Below, one piece after another: positions 1 through 7,986 of a stretch of 64,000 nt of DNA (position 1 is the stretch's first letter; each line of letters begins with the position of its first letter). The notes under the pieces are model-generated. The model ran no database searches, was not told where the DNA came from, and saw only the letters and a list, made by a program, of their open reading frames with translations. This DNA comes from an uncultured Lactobacillus sp. (GTDB lineage Bacteria > Bacillota > Bacilli > Lactobacillales > Lactobacillaceae). The stretch covers positions 40,879 through 104,878 of the forward strand of contig CAOOYH010000004.1 in the NCBI GenBank assembly GCA_948500755.1. The letters are read 5' to 3'. The translations under genes were made by a program, and so were the position numbers.

Positions 1-1884
1 GTCATTGGCTTGATCAAGCTTTTCTTGAACGGCAGACAGCTTTTCTTGCAGAGGCCCCAGCTTATCAAAGTTAGTGGCAATTTCAGGATTTGCCATTTCA
101 TTTTGAATCTCAGTTTGTTGATTTTCTAAATCTTCAATTTCTTTTTCGGCATTATCAACGGCTCTTTGAAGCTTACGCTTTTGTGAATCACGTTGCTTCT
201 GTTCTTGGTAAGACAACTTTTGCTCGCTAACTTGCTTGACCGGTTCAGCGGGGACGGCCTCAGTTTGACTAGGAGTTAAACCAGCGTTTTGCTTAGCTTT
301 TTCGTCAAGATAGTAGGAGTAGTTTCCTTCGTAAATCTTGGCATGGCCATCGCGCACAGAAACAATCTTGTTTGCTAATTGATTGATAAAGTAACGGTCG
401 TGAGAAACAAAGAGTAAAGTTCCATCATAATTGCTTAAAGCTTCTTCAAGAACTTCTTTTGCTTCAATATCCAAATGGTTAGTGGGCTCGTCCATAAGCA
501 AGAAGTTATCATGTTCAAGTGATAACACTGTCAAAGTCAAACGTGCCTTTTGCCCACCGGATAATTGACCAACCGTCTTGTCGATGTCCTTGGCTGTGAA
601 CAAGAAACTAGCTAAAATTGAACGTACATCACGCTCAGGCATTGTCTTGTGGCGATCCCAAATTGTATCAAGGACGGTTTTTGAAGGGTCCAGTCGTTGC
701 AATTCCTGGTCGTAGTAGCCGATGTCAAGGGATGCACCATATTTAATGGAACCATCTTTTGGCGTCAATTGCTTCATAATTGTTTTAAGCAAAGTAGATT
801 TACCAATACCGTTTGGTCCAATAATTGCTACGCGATCGCCTTTGTTGACTTGGAAAGAGATGTCCTTAACCATTGTTTTATCAGAATAACCGATGGTTAA
901 ATCATTTAAGATAAGGACTTCTTTTCCTGAAAGGCGTTCACTATTAAAGTGAATTCTGACCTTAGATTTATGCTTTGGTGGCTTGATACGGTCAATTTTT
1001 TCTAGCTTTTTTCGTCTACTTTGTGCACGCTTAGTAGTTGTGGCACGCACCAAGTTCTTTTGGATAAATTCTTCGTCCTTCTTGATTTCTTCTTGTTGTT
1101 TTTCATAGGCAGCTTGTTGTTGCTTATCGCGCAATTTGCGTTCTGCAATGTATTGAGAATAATTTCCTTTAAAAGCAGTCAAAGTTCCAAATTGTAATTC
1201 GAAAATTTGGTTAGCTAAGTGATCTAAGAAGTACTGGTCGTGGGATACAACTAAGATTGCGCCTGCGTAGTTTTTCAAAAAGCCTTCTAGCCAATCCAAC
1301 GTATCCATATCCAAGTAGTTGGTAGGTTCGTCGAGCAAGAGCAAAGGTGGCTTTTTAAGGAGCAGCTTTACAAAAGCTAAGCGCGTCTTTTCTCCACCAG
1401 AAAGACTGCCAATCTTCTTTTGCCAAGTATTTTCGGGAAACTTGAATCCATTCAAAATACTCTTGATATCAGATGGATAAGTATAACCGCCTTGTTGCTC
1501 AAAGTCGAATTGCATTTGATCATAGCGCTTGAGGAGGTCCTTATCTTCGGGATGATCCGCTATTTCTTCTTGGAGTTGTTCAAGCTTCTTTCCTTTATTG
1601 ATTAAAGGAGTGAAAACTTCCTCCATTTCATCCCAGATCGTCTTATCTTCATCCAGTGCGTTTTCCTGAGCAATATAACCGGCTTGAATTCCCTTATTAA
1701 CAGTAAATTCACCGTGAGTAGGTTCTCTTTGACCGGTCATAATCTTTAATAAAGTAGTCTTTCCCGCACCGTTTGGTCCAACAAGTCCAATTCGTGCATT
1801 TGAATCGATTGAAAAGTTAACATTTTTAAATAGAGTATTGGCACCAAATTGTTGTTCTAAATCGTGCCCTTGTGCAATAATCAT
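1..1884 (-). CDS. ABC-F family ATPase, YdiF-like (3' end outside window)
   Basis: This is a soluble protein with two ABC ATPase domains and no membrane segments, typical of ABC-F factors that act on the ribosome. I translated it from the reverse strand: 628 codons are visible and the C-terminus runs off the window. The first domain has Walker A GPNGAGKTT (about residue 36), signature LSGGEKTR and Walker B LLLLDEPTNYLD. A basic linker containing ATTTKRAQSRRKK follows. The second domain has GPNGIGKST, LSGGQKARL and LLMDEPTNHLD. A charged, probably coiled-coil tail follows. The ATG at 1884 begins MIIAQGHDLEQQFG. Size and tail resemble B. subtilis YdiF, but the exact ABC-F subclass and any antibiotic protection role cannot be told from sequence alone. 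Confidence 0.9.
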   Translation of the reverse strand, partial: MIIAQGHDLEQQFGANTLFKNVNFSIDSNARIGLVGPNGAGKTTLLKIMTGQREPTHGEFTVNKGIQAGYIAQENALDEDKTIWDEMEEVFTPLINKGKKLEQLQEEIADHPEDKDLLKRYDQMQFDFEQQGGYTYPSDIKSILNGFKFPENTWQKKIGSLSGGEKTRLAFVKLLLKKPPLLLLDEPTNYLDMDTLDWLEGFLKNYAGAILVVSHDQYFLDHLANQIFELQFGTLTAFKGNYSQYIAERKLRDKQQQAAYEKQQEEIKKDEEFIQKNLVRATTTKRAQSRRKKLEKIDRIKPPKHKSKVRIHFNSERLSGKEVLILNDLTIGYSDKTMVKDISFQVNKGDRVAIIGPNGIGKSTLLKTIMKQLTPKDGSIKYGASLDIGYYDQELQRLDPSKTVLDTIWDRHKTMPERDVRSILASFLFTAKDIDKTVGQLSGGQKARLTLTVLSLEHDNFLLMDEPTNHLDIEAKEVLEEALSNYDGTLLFVSHDRYFINQLANKIVSVRDGHAKIYEGNYSYYLDEKAKQNAGLTPSQTEAVPAEPVKQVSEQKLSYQEQKQRDSQKRKLQRAVDNAEKEIEDLENQQTEIQNEMANPEIATNFDKLGPLQEKLSAVQEKLDQAND

Positions 1885-1939
1885 AATTTTTTCACCTAAA
1901 AATATTCTAACATAATGAGTTGTCTGACTTGTAATTGTA

Positions 1940-1988
1940 TTGTGAAAATACGGTATAATTGGAAGTGAAGATTAAGATTGTGAAAAAT
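1940..1988 (+). promoter_or_regulatory. rex promoter region with two Rex-like half-sites
   Basis: A good -10 hexamer TATAAT lies at 1954-1959. Two direct copies of TTGTGAAAA (from 1940 and from 1978) match one arm of the Rex operator consensus TTGTGAA-N4-TTCACAA; the second arm is not evident in either. Autoregulation of rex is therefore possible but unproven. Confidence 0.35.
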
Positions 1989-2074
1989 ATACTTGCAAGC
2001 CTACTAACTTTACAGGTATGATATAAATGCTTGATTGTTCATTCACAAACATAAAATACATGGGGGCTTCACAA

Positions 2075-2719
2075 ATGGAAAAAATAAAAATTCCTAAGGC
2101 AACAGCCAAACGCTTGCCACTTTACTACCGCTACCTTATTATCCTTAATGAAGAGGGGAAAGACAAGGTATCTTCCACAGAATTATCTGAAGCTGTACAA
2201 GTAGATAGTGCATCAATCAGACGAGACTTTTCATATTTTGGTGCTTTAGGTAAACGTGGCTACGGTTATGATGTAAAGAATCTTTTGAAATTCTTTAAAA
2301 AGATCTTGAATCAAGATACTTTAACTAATGTAGCATTAGTTGGGGTTGGTAATTTAGGTAGAGCGCTACTTAACTATAATTTTAAGCGTAGCAATAATAT
2401 TCGAATTTCATGTGCCTTTGATATCAATAAGGACATTACTGGTAAGATTTTAAGTGGTGTACCAGTCTATGACATGAGCGAATTAAAGAAGCAATTGAGT
2501 GATCAACAAATTTCAATTGCAATTTTAACAGTTCCTTCCAGCTCAGCTCAAGTTACAACTAATGAAATGGTTGAAGCTGGAGTGAAGGGAATTATGAACT
2601 TTACGCCAATTCGTCTTTCCGCACCATCAACTGTACGCGTGCAAAACGTGGACTTAGCTACTGAATTACAAACTTTAATTTATTTCCTTGATTCGGAAAA
2701 GGAAAACGATAACGATTAA
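2075..2719 (+). CDS. rex: Redox-sensing transcriptional repressor Rex
   Basis: Rex senses the NADH/NAD+ ratio and represses fermentation and respiration genes when NADH is low. The 214-residue protein has the N-terminal winged helix starting MEKIKIPKATAKRLPLYYRY, with recognition-helix residues SASIRRDFSYFG (about 45-56). A Rossmann fold follows with GVGNLGRAL at about 90-98, and the C-terminal swapped helix contains TLIYFLDSE. The frame is open upstream to 2027, but I prefer the ATG at 2075 because family members begin here and a GGGGG Shine-Dalgarno lies 9 bases upstream. It is monocistronic with its own terminator. Its last codons and terminator are duplicated at 7366-7416, which frames the bacteriocin locus. 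Confidence 0.95.
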   Translation: MEKIKIPKATAKRLPLYYRYLIILNEEGKDKVSSTELSEAVQVDSASIRRDFSYFGALGKRGYGYDVKNLLKFFKKILNQDTLTNVALVGVGNLGRALLNYNFKRSNNIRISCAFDINKDITGKILSGVPVYDMSELKKQLSDQQISIAILTVPSSSAQVTTNEMVEAGVKGIMNFTPIRLSAPSTVRVQNVDLATELQTLIYFLDSEKENDND

Positions 2720-2746
2720 GAAGCTGCCGTTTAAGGCGGCTTTTTT
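2696..2746 (+). repeat. Direct repeat copy 1: rex 3' end plus terminator
   Basis: These 51 bases (the last 8 codons of rex including the stop, plus the terminator hairpin and T-run) recur at 7366-7416 with a single mismatch (2707 C versus 7377 T). Copy 1 belongs to intact rex. Confidence 0.95.
2723..2746 (+). terminator. rex intrinsic terminator
   Basis: The stem AGCTGCC/GGCGGCT contains one G-U pair, has a short AT-rich loop and is followed by six T residues. Confidence 0.85.
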
Positions 2747-2805
2747 GTCAGATAGAGATTAATTATCCTCAGGAGTGTAGCTGATCGGTTCCTAGATAAT
2801 TTCAT

Positions 2806-2826
2806 AAGCGATACTGTCGCTTTTTG
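2806..2826 (+). terminator. Small hairpin with T-run downstream of rex
   Basis: AAGCGA and TCGCTT pair around TACTG and are followed by T residues. It resembles a weak terminator but follows no visible gene, so it may be a relic of sequence lost between rex and the bacteriocin locus. Confidence 0.4.
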
Positions 2827-2852
2827 TACGTAAATTAGATATATTATTGCTA

Positions 2853-2897
2853 GAAAAGCATAATATACAGGGAATCCCTCTCATGCTTTTCATTCCC
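2853..2897 (+). promoter_or_regulatory. Overlapping inverted repeats upstream of the Rgg-like gene
   Basis: GAAAAGCAT (2853-2861) is perfectly inverted at 2883-2891. GGGAAT (2870-2875) is inverted as ATTCCC at 2892-2897. The two pairings overlap, so they could form alternative hairpins in the 5' leader or act as operators for the regulator that starts at 2925. Function is inferred only from position. Confidence 0.4.
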
Positions 2898-2924
2898 AAA
2901 TATGTGATTAAAAGGTGAAAGAAA

Positions 2925-3773
2925 TTGAAAATTAATGAAGCGCTAAAAAAAGAAAGATTGGCTCAACATAAAACACAAGTCAGATGGATTAAAGATATAA
3001 ATATGTCAGTCTCACATTATTCAGAAATAGAATCGGGATATGTAAGAAATGGAGTTAGCTCAGATATTGATAGTGAAGATTTGATTCTTTTACTGAAATC
3101 AAACCATGTTAATATCAATGATTTTTTTGATTTGGTTCAGGATTCATACATTGTTAGTGAAAGCACAACGGTAGCTCAACAACTTTTTGAGGAATTATAT
3201 ATTGCTTTTACGAATAAGGATTATAAAAAAGCGGATAAAATAAAAAAAGAGATAGTACAAATGCCTAATATTCCAAAATCTTTAAGATATTGCGCATCGC
3301 TTATTACTGCAGATTTAAAAGACAATATGCTGTCTTTAGATCAGAAAGTAAAGGATGAAATAGATCGATATATCTATCAATCAAATGATTGGGTAAATGA
3401 TAATGAGGCTTTAATAATCTTTGGTAACTCAATTCCAGTACTTAATAAAGAAAATTTGGTTATGAGAATGGGTCAACTTTTGCGTAGGTATAAAGATATT
3501 AATGAATTTCCGAAAAATATAAAAATTAGGATTTCTACAATTTGTATGAATTATTTGTATGACGCAATTTTAAATAGAAAAATTGATAAGCATATTGAGG
3601 AATGTTTTAAATTAATTAATGAGCTCCCGGCTGACGATGTTTTTGGATTAAAAAAGATAATAGCGCGTTACCTAAGTGATGTATACAACGGAAAAGAAAC
3701 ATATAGCGAAGAATTAAGAAGCATTTTTATAAGAAGTGGAATGAAGAATATAGCAGATCATTTATTTATTTAA
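2925..3773 (+). CDS. Rgg/MutR-like transcriptional regulator of the bacteriocin locus
   Basis: The 282-residue protein has an N-terminal helix-turn-helix (about residues 3-60, with LKKERLAQHKTQVRW and HYSEIESG) and a long all-helical C-terminal part, the layout of Rgg/GadR/MutR regulators that bind short peptides and control adjacent bacteriocin genes. Translation appears to start at TTG 2925, with AAAGGTG about 7 bases upstream. It sits 90 bases before the lactococcin 972-type prepeptide gene, in the same direction. No short hydrophobic pheromone gene could be identified next to it. DNA here is visibly more AT-rich than in rex. The assignment rests on architecture and context rather than a strong family motif. 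Confidence 0.65.
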   Translation: MKINEALKKERLAQHKTQVRWIKDINMSVSHYSEIESGYVRNGVSSDIDSEDLILLLKSNHVNINDFFDLVQDSYIVSESTTVAQQLFEELYIAFTNKDYKKADKIKKEIVQMPNIPKSLRYCASLITADLKDNMLSLDQKVKDEIDRYIYQSNDWVNDNEALIIFGNSIPVLNKENLVMRMGQLLRRYKDINEFPKNIKIRISTICMNYLYDAILNRKIDKHIEECFKLINELPADDVFGLKKIIARYLSDVYNGKETYSEELRSIFIRSGMKNIADHLFI

Positions 3774-3822
3774 TTCGATATTTCGAAATTCACTACAAAA
3801 AACTCTTTGCTTTGTCTATTAT
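3774..3822 (+). promoter_or_regulatory. Candidate activator site and promoter of the bacteriocin gene
   Basis: A perfect palindrome TTCGA-TATT-TCGAA lies at 3774-3787. A good -10 TATTAT lies at 3817-3822, but the matching -35 region (around 3794-3799, TACAAA) is poor. A palindrome directly upstream of a weak -35 is what an activator-dependent promoter would look like. The Rgg-like protein encoded just upstream is the obvious candidate. Confidence 0.45.
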
Positions 3823-3863
3823 ATAAATGATTACTGAAGGAGGAAAGAAAGGAAGTTTTCATT

Positions 3864-4157
3864 ATGAAAAAGAGAAGTAAAGTAGTGGCAAGTTGTTTAG
3901 CATGTGCTGGATCGTTATTGTTTATAACTACACCAGTTTTAGCAGCAACCATCAATGTTGAAGGTGGAGTGTGGAACTACGGGGTAGGTAGTAAGTATGT
4001 TTGGTCATACTATTCTCATGCACATAAAACACATAAATCTTCTGTACATGGAAAATATGATGCTTCTAGTGGGTGGACTAGAAAAGGGGTTAAAGCAAAA
4101 GCGTCCGCAGCTAAGGCTATTGGAGGTAATGAAGCTTACTACGATGTAATGAATTAA
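3864..4157 (+). CDS. Lactococcin 972 family bacteriocin precursor
   Basis: This 97-residue Sec-type precursor has a signal peptide (about 1-27, ending TTPVLA) and a mature part of about 70 residues beginning ATINVEGGVW. The mature region matches the lactococcin 972 pattern from memory: an N-terminal aromatic and glycine-rich stretch (GGVWNYGVGSKY), then SYYSHAHKTHKSS corresponding to the histidine-rich NYHHGSKTHS segment, and a lysine-rich C-terminal half. Lactococcin 972 blocks septum formation by binding lipid II in closely related cocci. Several G-rich stretches precede the ATG, the nearest being AAAGGAAG 8 bases upstream. A regulator, a DUF1430 protein, an ABC ATPase and a YxeA-like protein follow the standard order for this family. 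Target range is unknown. Confidence 0.88.
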   Translation: MKKRSKVVASCLACAGSLLFITTPVLAATINVEGGVWNYGVGSKYVWSYYSHAHKTHKSSVHGKYDASSGWTRKGVKAKASAAKAIGGNEAYYDVMN

Positions 4158-4160
4158 GAA

Positions 4161-4191
4161 AATAAGGCGCACACCTAGTGTGCGCCTTATT
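4161..4191 (+). terminator. 14-bp perfect hairpin between bacteriocin and exporter genes
   Basis: The bases 4161-4174 are perfectly inverted at 4178-4191 around a 3-base loop. The hairpin lies between the prepeptide gene and the DUF1430 gene that follows without its own promoter. It probably acts as a partial terminator or mRNA stabiliser, keeping bacteriocin expression above that of the exporter. Confidence 0.75.
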
Positions 4192-4205
4192 ATTTGAGGA
4201 AAAAT

Positions 4206-6173
4206 ATGTTTCGTATAAGTAAAATTTTTTTAATTATTCTGACTACGGGAATTTGCTTTATCTTATTTTTTAATTTGATCAGAGAATATGATAAAGAGAT
4301 TATTCCTGATGCAACAAATTGTGTTCAAGTTAATACTGATAATCAAAAATATACAAAAAAAGAAATTTTTTCAAAATTAACTGAGCTATCTAATAAAAAT
4401 AATTATCAATTAGATTTAGTACGTTTACTTAGATTAAATGGAAAAAGTACAAAAATCATTTATTCATTTAATAAAAAAAGAGATCAAGTATATTCGTTCT
4501 ATAAAAGAAATAATATTAAAGAACTTAATAAAAAAGATGTTCAATTAGAGGATATTAGAGGAAAATATTATACTAATGCTGATAACTCAGCACTTTCTCA
4601 ATTACGAATGGAAATGAACCGAATGGGACTAAACTATAGTATATACAAAGTATCTCCTAAGAACGTGTTGAATAATAGTATAGTAAGAAATTATGTACCG
4701 ATAGTACTTAGTGTGTTTAGCTTAGTGTTGATTATTATGTTTATTGAAAAAATTTCACGTTTTAAAGAATATGCTATTTTAAAATTAAATGGCTTTTCTT
4801 TAAATAAAATAATAATAAGAGATATAAAAAACACATATTTATGGTTAGTAGCTACTATAGCAATAGTATTACTTATTGGATTACTGTATGCATCTTTTTT
4901 AATGAATAGAATTGGAATAATGCTATCTGCAAAATATCTTTTGATGATCGCTGTACTTATAGCATTGATGTTTATAATTTTAGATTTAGTTTCTTACAGT
5001 TCACTCTATTTAATAAGTGTATATTCAGCAATTCAAGGAAAATCATATTCTAGAGAATTTGTAGTCATAGGATACATATTAAAGCTATGCTTAGTTGGTA
5101 TAGTAGCCATTAATATTTTTTATTTGCATAATCAAATCCAAAATTTTATACAAGATCAAAAAGTTATGAAAATGTGGATAAATCATCATAGTGGTTATGT
5201 TTTGCAATTTAGTGAGATTGGAGATAAAGATAAACGTTTAGAAAATACTTTAGGAAGGTCAACTAGAAAATTAATCAATTCTAGTAAAGATGTAATTATA
5301 TCAAGAAATTCACAGGAATTTCATCCAGCTATTAATGATATTATTCCTGAAAATGGTAACGTATTATTCATAAATAAAAATTATCTCAATTATAATTATA
5401 TTTCTGGGATCAATCAGTATGCTATAAATAAAAATTATTTAAATATTTTTATTCCTGATACTCGTATAAATCAAAAAAATAAATTTTTAAAAGAATTCCG
5501 TAACTTCTTGAAATTTCAAGATAGTTTATCAGGTACTCACAGATCTGTCTCTAAGAAAAGGATAAATACTATTATTTATACAGGACATAAAAAAATATTT
5601 AACTATACAGTTGGTAAAAATATATCAGATTCTATTTCGACTGATCCTATTATTGTGCTTGACAACGGAGTATTGTCAGATAACTTTTATTTTTCGACAG
5701 CTACTCAAGGAATGGTTCAATTTGGTGATTTAAAAGAATTACAAAATAATCTAAAAAAATTTTCGTTAGAACCATATATCACCGGTATTACCAATGCTAA
5801 ATCGCGATTGTCAGAGTTTAATGTTAATATGTCAAGACAAATTTTTTTGATAATTTTGATAACTTTAATATCAATTAGCCAATTAATTTTGGTAATTATA
5901 TTTATAAGTCTTTCGTTCTTACAAAGAAAACGATTAAAAATGACGATAAATAAGATATTTGGTCAATCAAATAGAAAACTTATTTTTAATTTTTGTTTCT
6001 TTAACATTGGAAGCGATGGTCTAGTGATATTTATTTTGATAGCGTTAGAACAACAAAGATGGCAAATGGGGTTAACCATGTTTCCTTATTTAATTGTAGA
6101 ATTTTTTGTGGTTATAATATTAGCAAAAATAGCACAAAGGAATCTGTTGACTACATTAAATAGTGGTAATTAG
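4206..6173 (+). CDS. DUF1430 bacteriocin-associated membrane protein
   Basis: The protein is 655 residues and belongs to the large multi-spanning membrane family found beside lactococcin 972-type bacteriocins, often called a putative immunity protein (family name DUF1430; TIGRFAM bacteriocin-associated 7TM). An N-terminal membrane segment (about 3-23) is followed by an extracytoplasmic stretch, then membrane helices at about 165-270 and 285-310. A long soluble loop and a C-terminal helix group follow, an MacB/FtsX-like permease layout. The ATG at 4206 has GAGGAAAA 5 bases upstream and is preferred over the in-frame TTG at 4194. With the ATPase it forms an ABC system. Whether it exports the bacteriocin, protects the producer, or both, is not settled by sequence. 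AT content is very high. Confidence 0.85.
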   Translation: MFRISKIFLIILTTGICFILFFNLIREYDKEIIPDATNCVQVNTDNQKYTKKEIFSKLTELSNKNNYQLDLVRLLRLNGKSTKIIYSFNKKRDQVYSFYKRNNIKELNKKDVQLEDIRGKYYTNADNSALSQLRMEMNRMGLNYSIYKVSPKNVLNNSIVRNYVPIVLSVFSLVLIIMFIEKISRFKEYAILKLNGFSLNKIIIRDIKNTYLWLVATIAIVLLIGLLYASFLMNRIGIMLSAKYLLMIAVLIALMFIILDLVSYSSLYLISVYSAIQGKSYSREFVVIGYILKLCLVGIVAINIFYLHNQIQNFIQDQKVMKMWINHHSGYVLQFSEIGDKDKRLENTLGRSTRKLINSSKDVIISRNSQEFHPAINDIIPENGNVLFINKNYLNYNYISGINQYAINKNYLNIFIPDTRINQKNKFLKEFRNFLKFQDSLSGTHRSVSKKRINTIIYTGHKKIFNYTVGKNISDSISTDPIIVLDNGVLSDNFYFSTATQGMVQFGDLKELQNNLKKFSLEPYITGITNAKSRLSEFNVNMSRQIFLIILITLISISQLILVIIFISLSFLQRKRLKMTINKIFGQSNRKLIFNFCFFNIGSDGLVIFILIALEQQRWQMGLTMFPYLIVEFFVVIILAKIAQRNLLTTLNSGN

Positions 6174-6185
6174 AGGTTTATTTAC

Positions 6186-6863
6186 ATGATTATAATTAAT
6201 AAAATGAGTAAGCTCTTTGAAAAAAGAATAGTTTTTGAGAATGTGGATTTTAGTTTAAAAGAAGGTGCTAGTTATGCAATAGTAGGAAAAAGTGGTGTTG
6301 GCAAGACAACTTTTTTGAATATATTGGGAGGATTGGAAAACCCTACGTCAGGAAAAGTACTTATAGATGATGTGGAAGTTAATGAAAAAAATCTGCCTAA
6401 TTTAAGAAGAGTAAAATTTGGATTTATTTTTCAAAATTTTGGCTTAATTGATAATGAAACAGTTAGAGAAAATCTCTTAATTGGATTAGCAAATCAAAAC
6501 TTGTCTCAGCATGAAAAAGATGTAGCCATTAAAAAGGTTTTGAAAGAATTAGATTTAGGAAATTTAGAACTTAATCAAAAAATTTATACATTGAGTGGGG
6601 GAGAACAACAACGTGTAGCTCTTGCAAGAATTATTCTAAAAAAAGCAAAAATCATTTTTGCTGATGAACCAACTGGATCTTTGGATAGTGAAAATTCCAA
6701 TTTGATTTTACGACATTTATTAACTGATTTTGGAAGAGATGCAACAATTTTAATTGCAACACATAGTCCAGAGGTTTGGCAGAAATGTGACTACGTGATT
6801 AAGATCAAGAATCAAAAAAGTGAATTAATTAAAAATAGTAATCGGAGAATAAATGAGGTTTAA
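6186..6863 (+). CDS. ABC transporter ATPase, lactococcin 972 group
   Basis: This 225-residue ATPase pairs with the DUF1430 membrane protein 12 bases upstream. Walker A is GKSGVGKTT (about 34-42), the Q-loop is FQNFGL, the signature is LSGGEQQRVAL, Walker B is IIFADEPTGSLD and the switch histidine is in IATHSPE. It resembles the MacB/LolD-type ATPases used for antimicrobial peptide export or self-protection. A paralogous pair lies at 20991-23604. Confidence 0.9.
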   Translation: MIIINKMSKLFEKRIVFENVDFSLKEGASYAIVGKSGVGKTTFLNILGGLENPTSGKVLIDDVEVNEKNLPNLRRVKFGFIFQNFGLIDNETVRENLLIGLANQNLSQHEKDVAIKKVLKELDLGNLELNQKIYTLSGGEQQRVALARIILKKAKIIFADEPTGSLDSENSNLILRHLLTDFGRDATILIATHSPEVWQKCDYVIKIKNQKSELIKNSNRRINEV

Positions 6864-6865
6864 AC

Positions 6866-7189
6866 ATGTTAAAGAAATTTTGGAAATTTGGAAGTATCAG
6901 CATAGTAGTGGCTTTGCTTTATCTATTAACCCTTCATACGTCAGTTTTTGATAGATTTAATCCATTTGTTTCTGAAACTGTGAGTTATGCTCAAGTACCT
7001 ACAGGAACGCAAAAATATAAAAATATAAAAATATATAACCCTAAAACCAGTAAGCTTGAATCATACCGGCTTCACAATGTTGGTGGATATGATTTGTCAA
7101 GAGAATATATTTCGATTAGGCATAGGGGCCAATATGTGAAATCGATTAAATATATATCTAAGAAAGACTTTGTAAATAAGGTAAAATAA
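6866..7189 (+). CDS. YxeA-like small secreted or anchored protein
   Basis: The 107-residue protein has an N-terminal hydrophobic helix (about 11-27) and a small extracytoplasmic domain with alternating strands: KYKNIKIYNP, SYRLHNVGGYD, REYISIRHRGQYV and KSIKYISKKDF. The pattern fits the YxeA family (DUF1093), which often accompanies lactococcin 972 loci. It starts 2 bases after the ATPase stop, so it is the last gene of the operon. A role in immunity or in bacteriocin folding is only inference. The family call is moderate because the match is by pattern, not by a signature motif. Confidence 0.6.
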   Translation: MLKKFWKFGSISIVVALLYLLTLHTSVFDRFNPFVSETVSYAQVPTGTQKYKNIKIYNPKTSKLESYRLHNVGGYDLSREYISIRHRGQYVKSIKYISKKDFVNKVK

Positions 7190-7218
7190 CACCAACTTAT
7201 ATCATAAGAGAAAAATAT

Positions 7219-7364
7219 CAGAAAGAGAGAATTTCTTAATAATCTTTTTACTGAGACGGTCATATGATAATTAATCAAACCTTGTCCGATTTAGATATCT
7301 ATGTGCCCTTGTCTTGGCAAGTGGTTAATTATGTGAACCTGGAATCGGCGATTTGAAAATCGTC
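7219..7364 (+). pseudogene. Decayed fragment of the liaF-like gene
   Basis: This stretch matches pieces of the intact liaF-like gene at 7976-8716. Bases from 7219 match about 8330-8370, then about 8400-8425, then 8548-8632, with the segments between deleted and many point changes; no useful frame remains. At about 7362 it switches directly into the rex 3' end copy. It is therefore the scar of a tandem duplication in which the tail of a liaF copy was joined to the tail of a rex copy. Confidence 0.85.
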
Positions 7365-7365
7365 T

Positions 7366-7416
7366 GAAAAGGAAAATGATAACGATTAAGAAGCTGCCGT
7401 TTAAGGCGGCTTTTTT
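7366..7416 (+). repeat. Direct repeat copy 2: rex 3' end plus terminator
   Basis: This is a second copy of the last rex codons, stop and terminator, with no rex gene in front of it. It has one mismatch over 51 bases to 2696-2746 and is offset by 4670 bases. It marks the right edge of the bacteriocin insertion. Confidence 0.95.
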
Positions 7417-7524
7417 TACCACTTAGAAACAAAAATTAACCTCTTAGTTAAAATAAGTAGCTTCTGAAACGTAATCATAGTTAAATAAGCTTAAGTTAAG
7501 AAATAAGAAAGAGGAGGCGAGATT

Positions 7525-7986
7525 GTGAAAGTTAAATTGGACATTAATCCAGATCATCAAGAAACTGAAGTTACGATCTCGGCGCCTGAGATGAATGACC
7601 AGATTCAGGAACTTTATCGACTTTTGCAAAATCAAGAAAAAATTCCTCAAATTGAAGGATTTAAAGATAGAGTTTCCTATTATTTGAATTTGGCAGATAT
7701 CCTCTTTTTTGAAACTGATAGTAAGGTAGTGATGGCTCACACGACGAGGGATGCTTATCAGGTCAAGTATAAGCTTTACGAACTTGAAGATATTTTGGGT
7801 GCTAACTACATGCGCGTTTCAAAATCGACTATTCTTAACTTGAATCAGATTTACGCAATTACGAGGTCGATTTCAAATTGCCAGGTAAAATTTCAAGATT
7901 CTTATAAGGTAGTTTATGTATCGCGTCATTATTATCGTGATTTGCGTAATCGACTAGACGAAAGAAGGAAGTACTATGAGAAATAA
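7525..7986 (+). CDS. LytTR-family DNA-binding regulator
   Basis: The 153-residue protein has a C-terminal LytTR DNA-binding domain from about residue 50 onwards. Typical elements are the short strand motif DILFFETDSKVVMAHT, the helix and strand YKLYELEDIL, NYMRVSKSTILNLNQI, and the final VSRHYYRDLRNRL. There is no receiver domain, so it is a stand-alone LytTR regulator of the kind paired with a membrane partner. AGGAGG lies about 10 bases before the ATG. It overlaps the next gene by 11 bases, so the two form an operon. The membrane partner probably inhibits or senses for it, and a cell-envelope stress role is inferred. Confidence 0.8.
   Translation: MKVKLDINPDHQETEVTISAPEMNDQIQELYRLLQNQEKIPQIEGFKDRVSYYLNLADILFFETDSKVVMAHTTRDAYQVKYKLYELEDILGANYMRVSKSTILNLNQIYAITRSISNCQVKFQDSYKVVYVSRHYYRDLRNRLDERRKYYEK

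Noticed and set aside
2749..2805. Remnant of the ancestral lytTR upstream region after rex
   Set aside because: There is some resemblance to 7430-7475, but too short and gapped to claim.
3770..3955. Reverse-strand 61-codon ORF as a pheromone or antitoxin gene
   Set aside because: It overlaps the bacteriocin promoter and signal peptide region, has no ribosome binding site and no hydrophobic-pheromone features.
7072..7278. Reverse-strand ORF across the end of the YxeA-like gene and the liaF relic
   Set aside because: It has no start signal and spans a decayed junction; it is a chance open frame.
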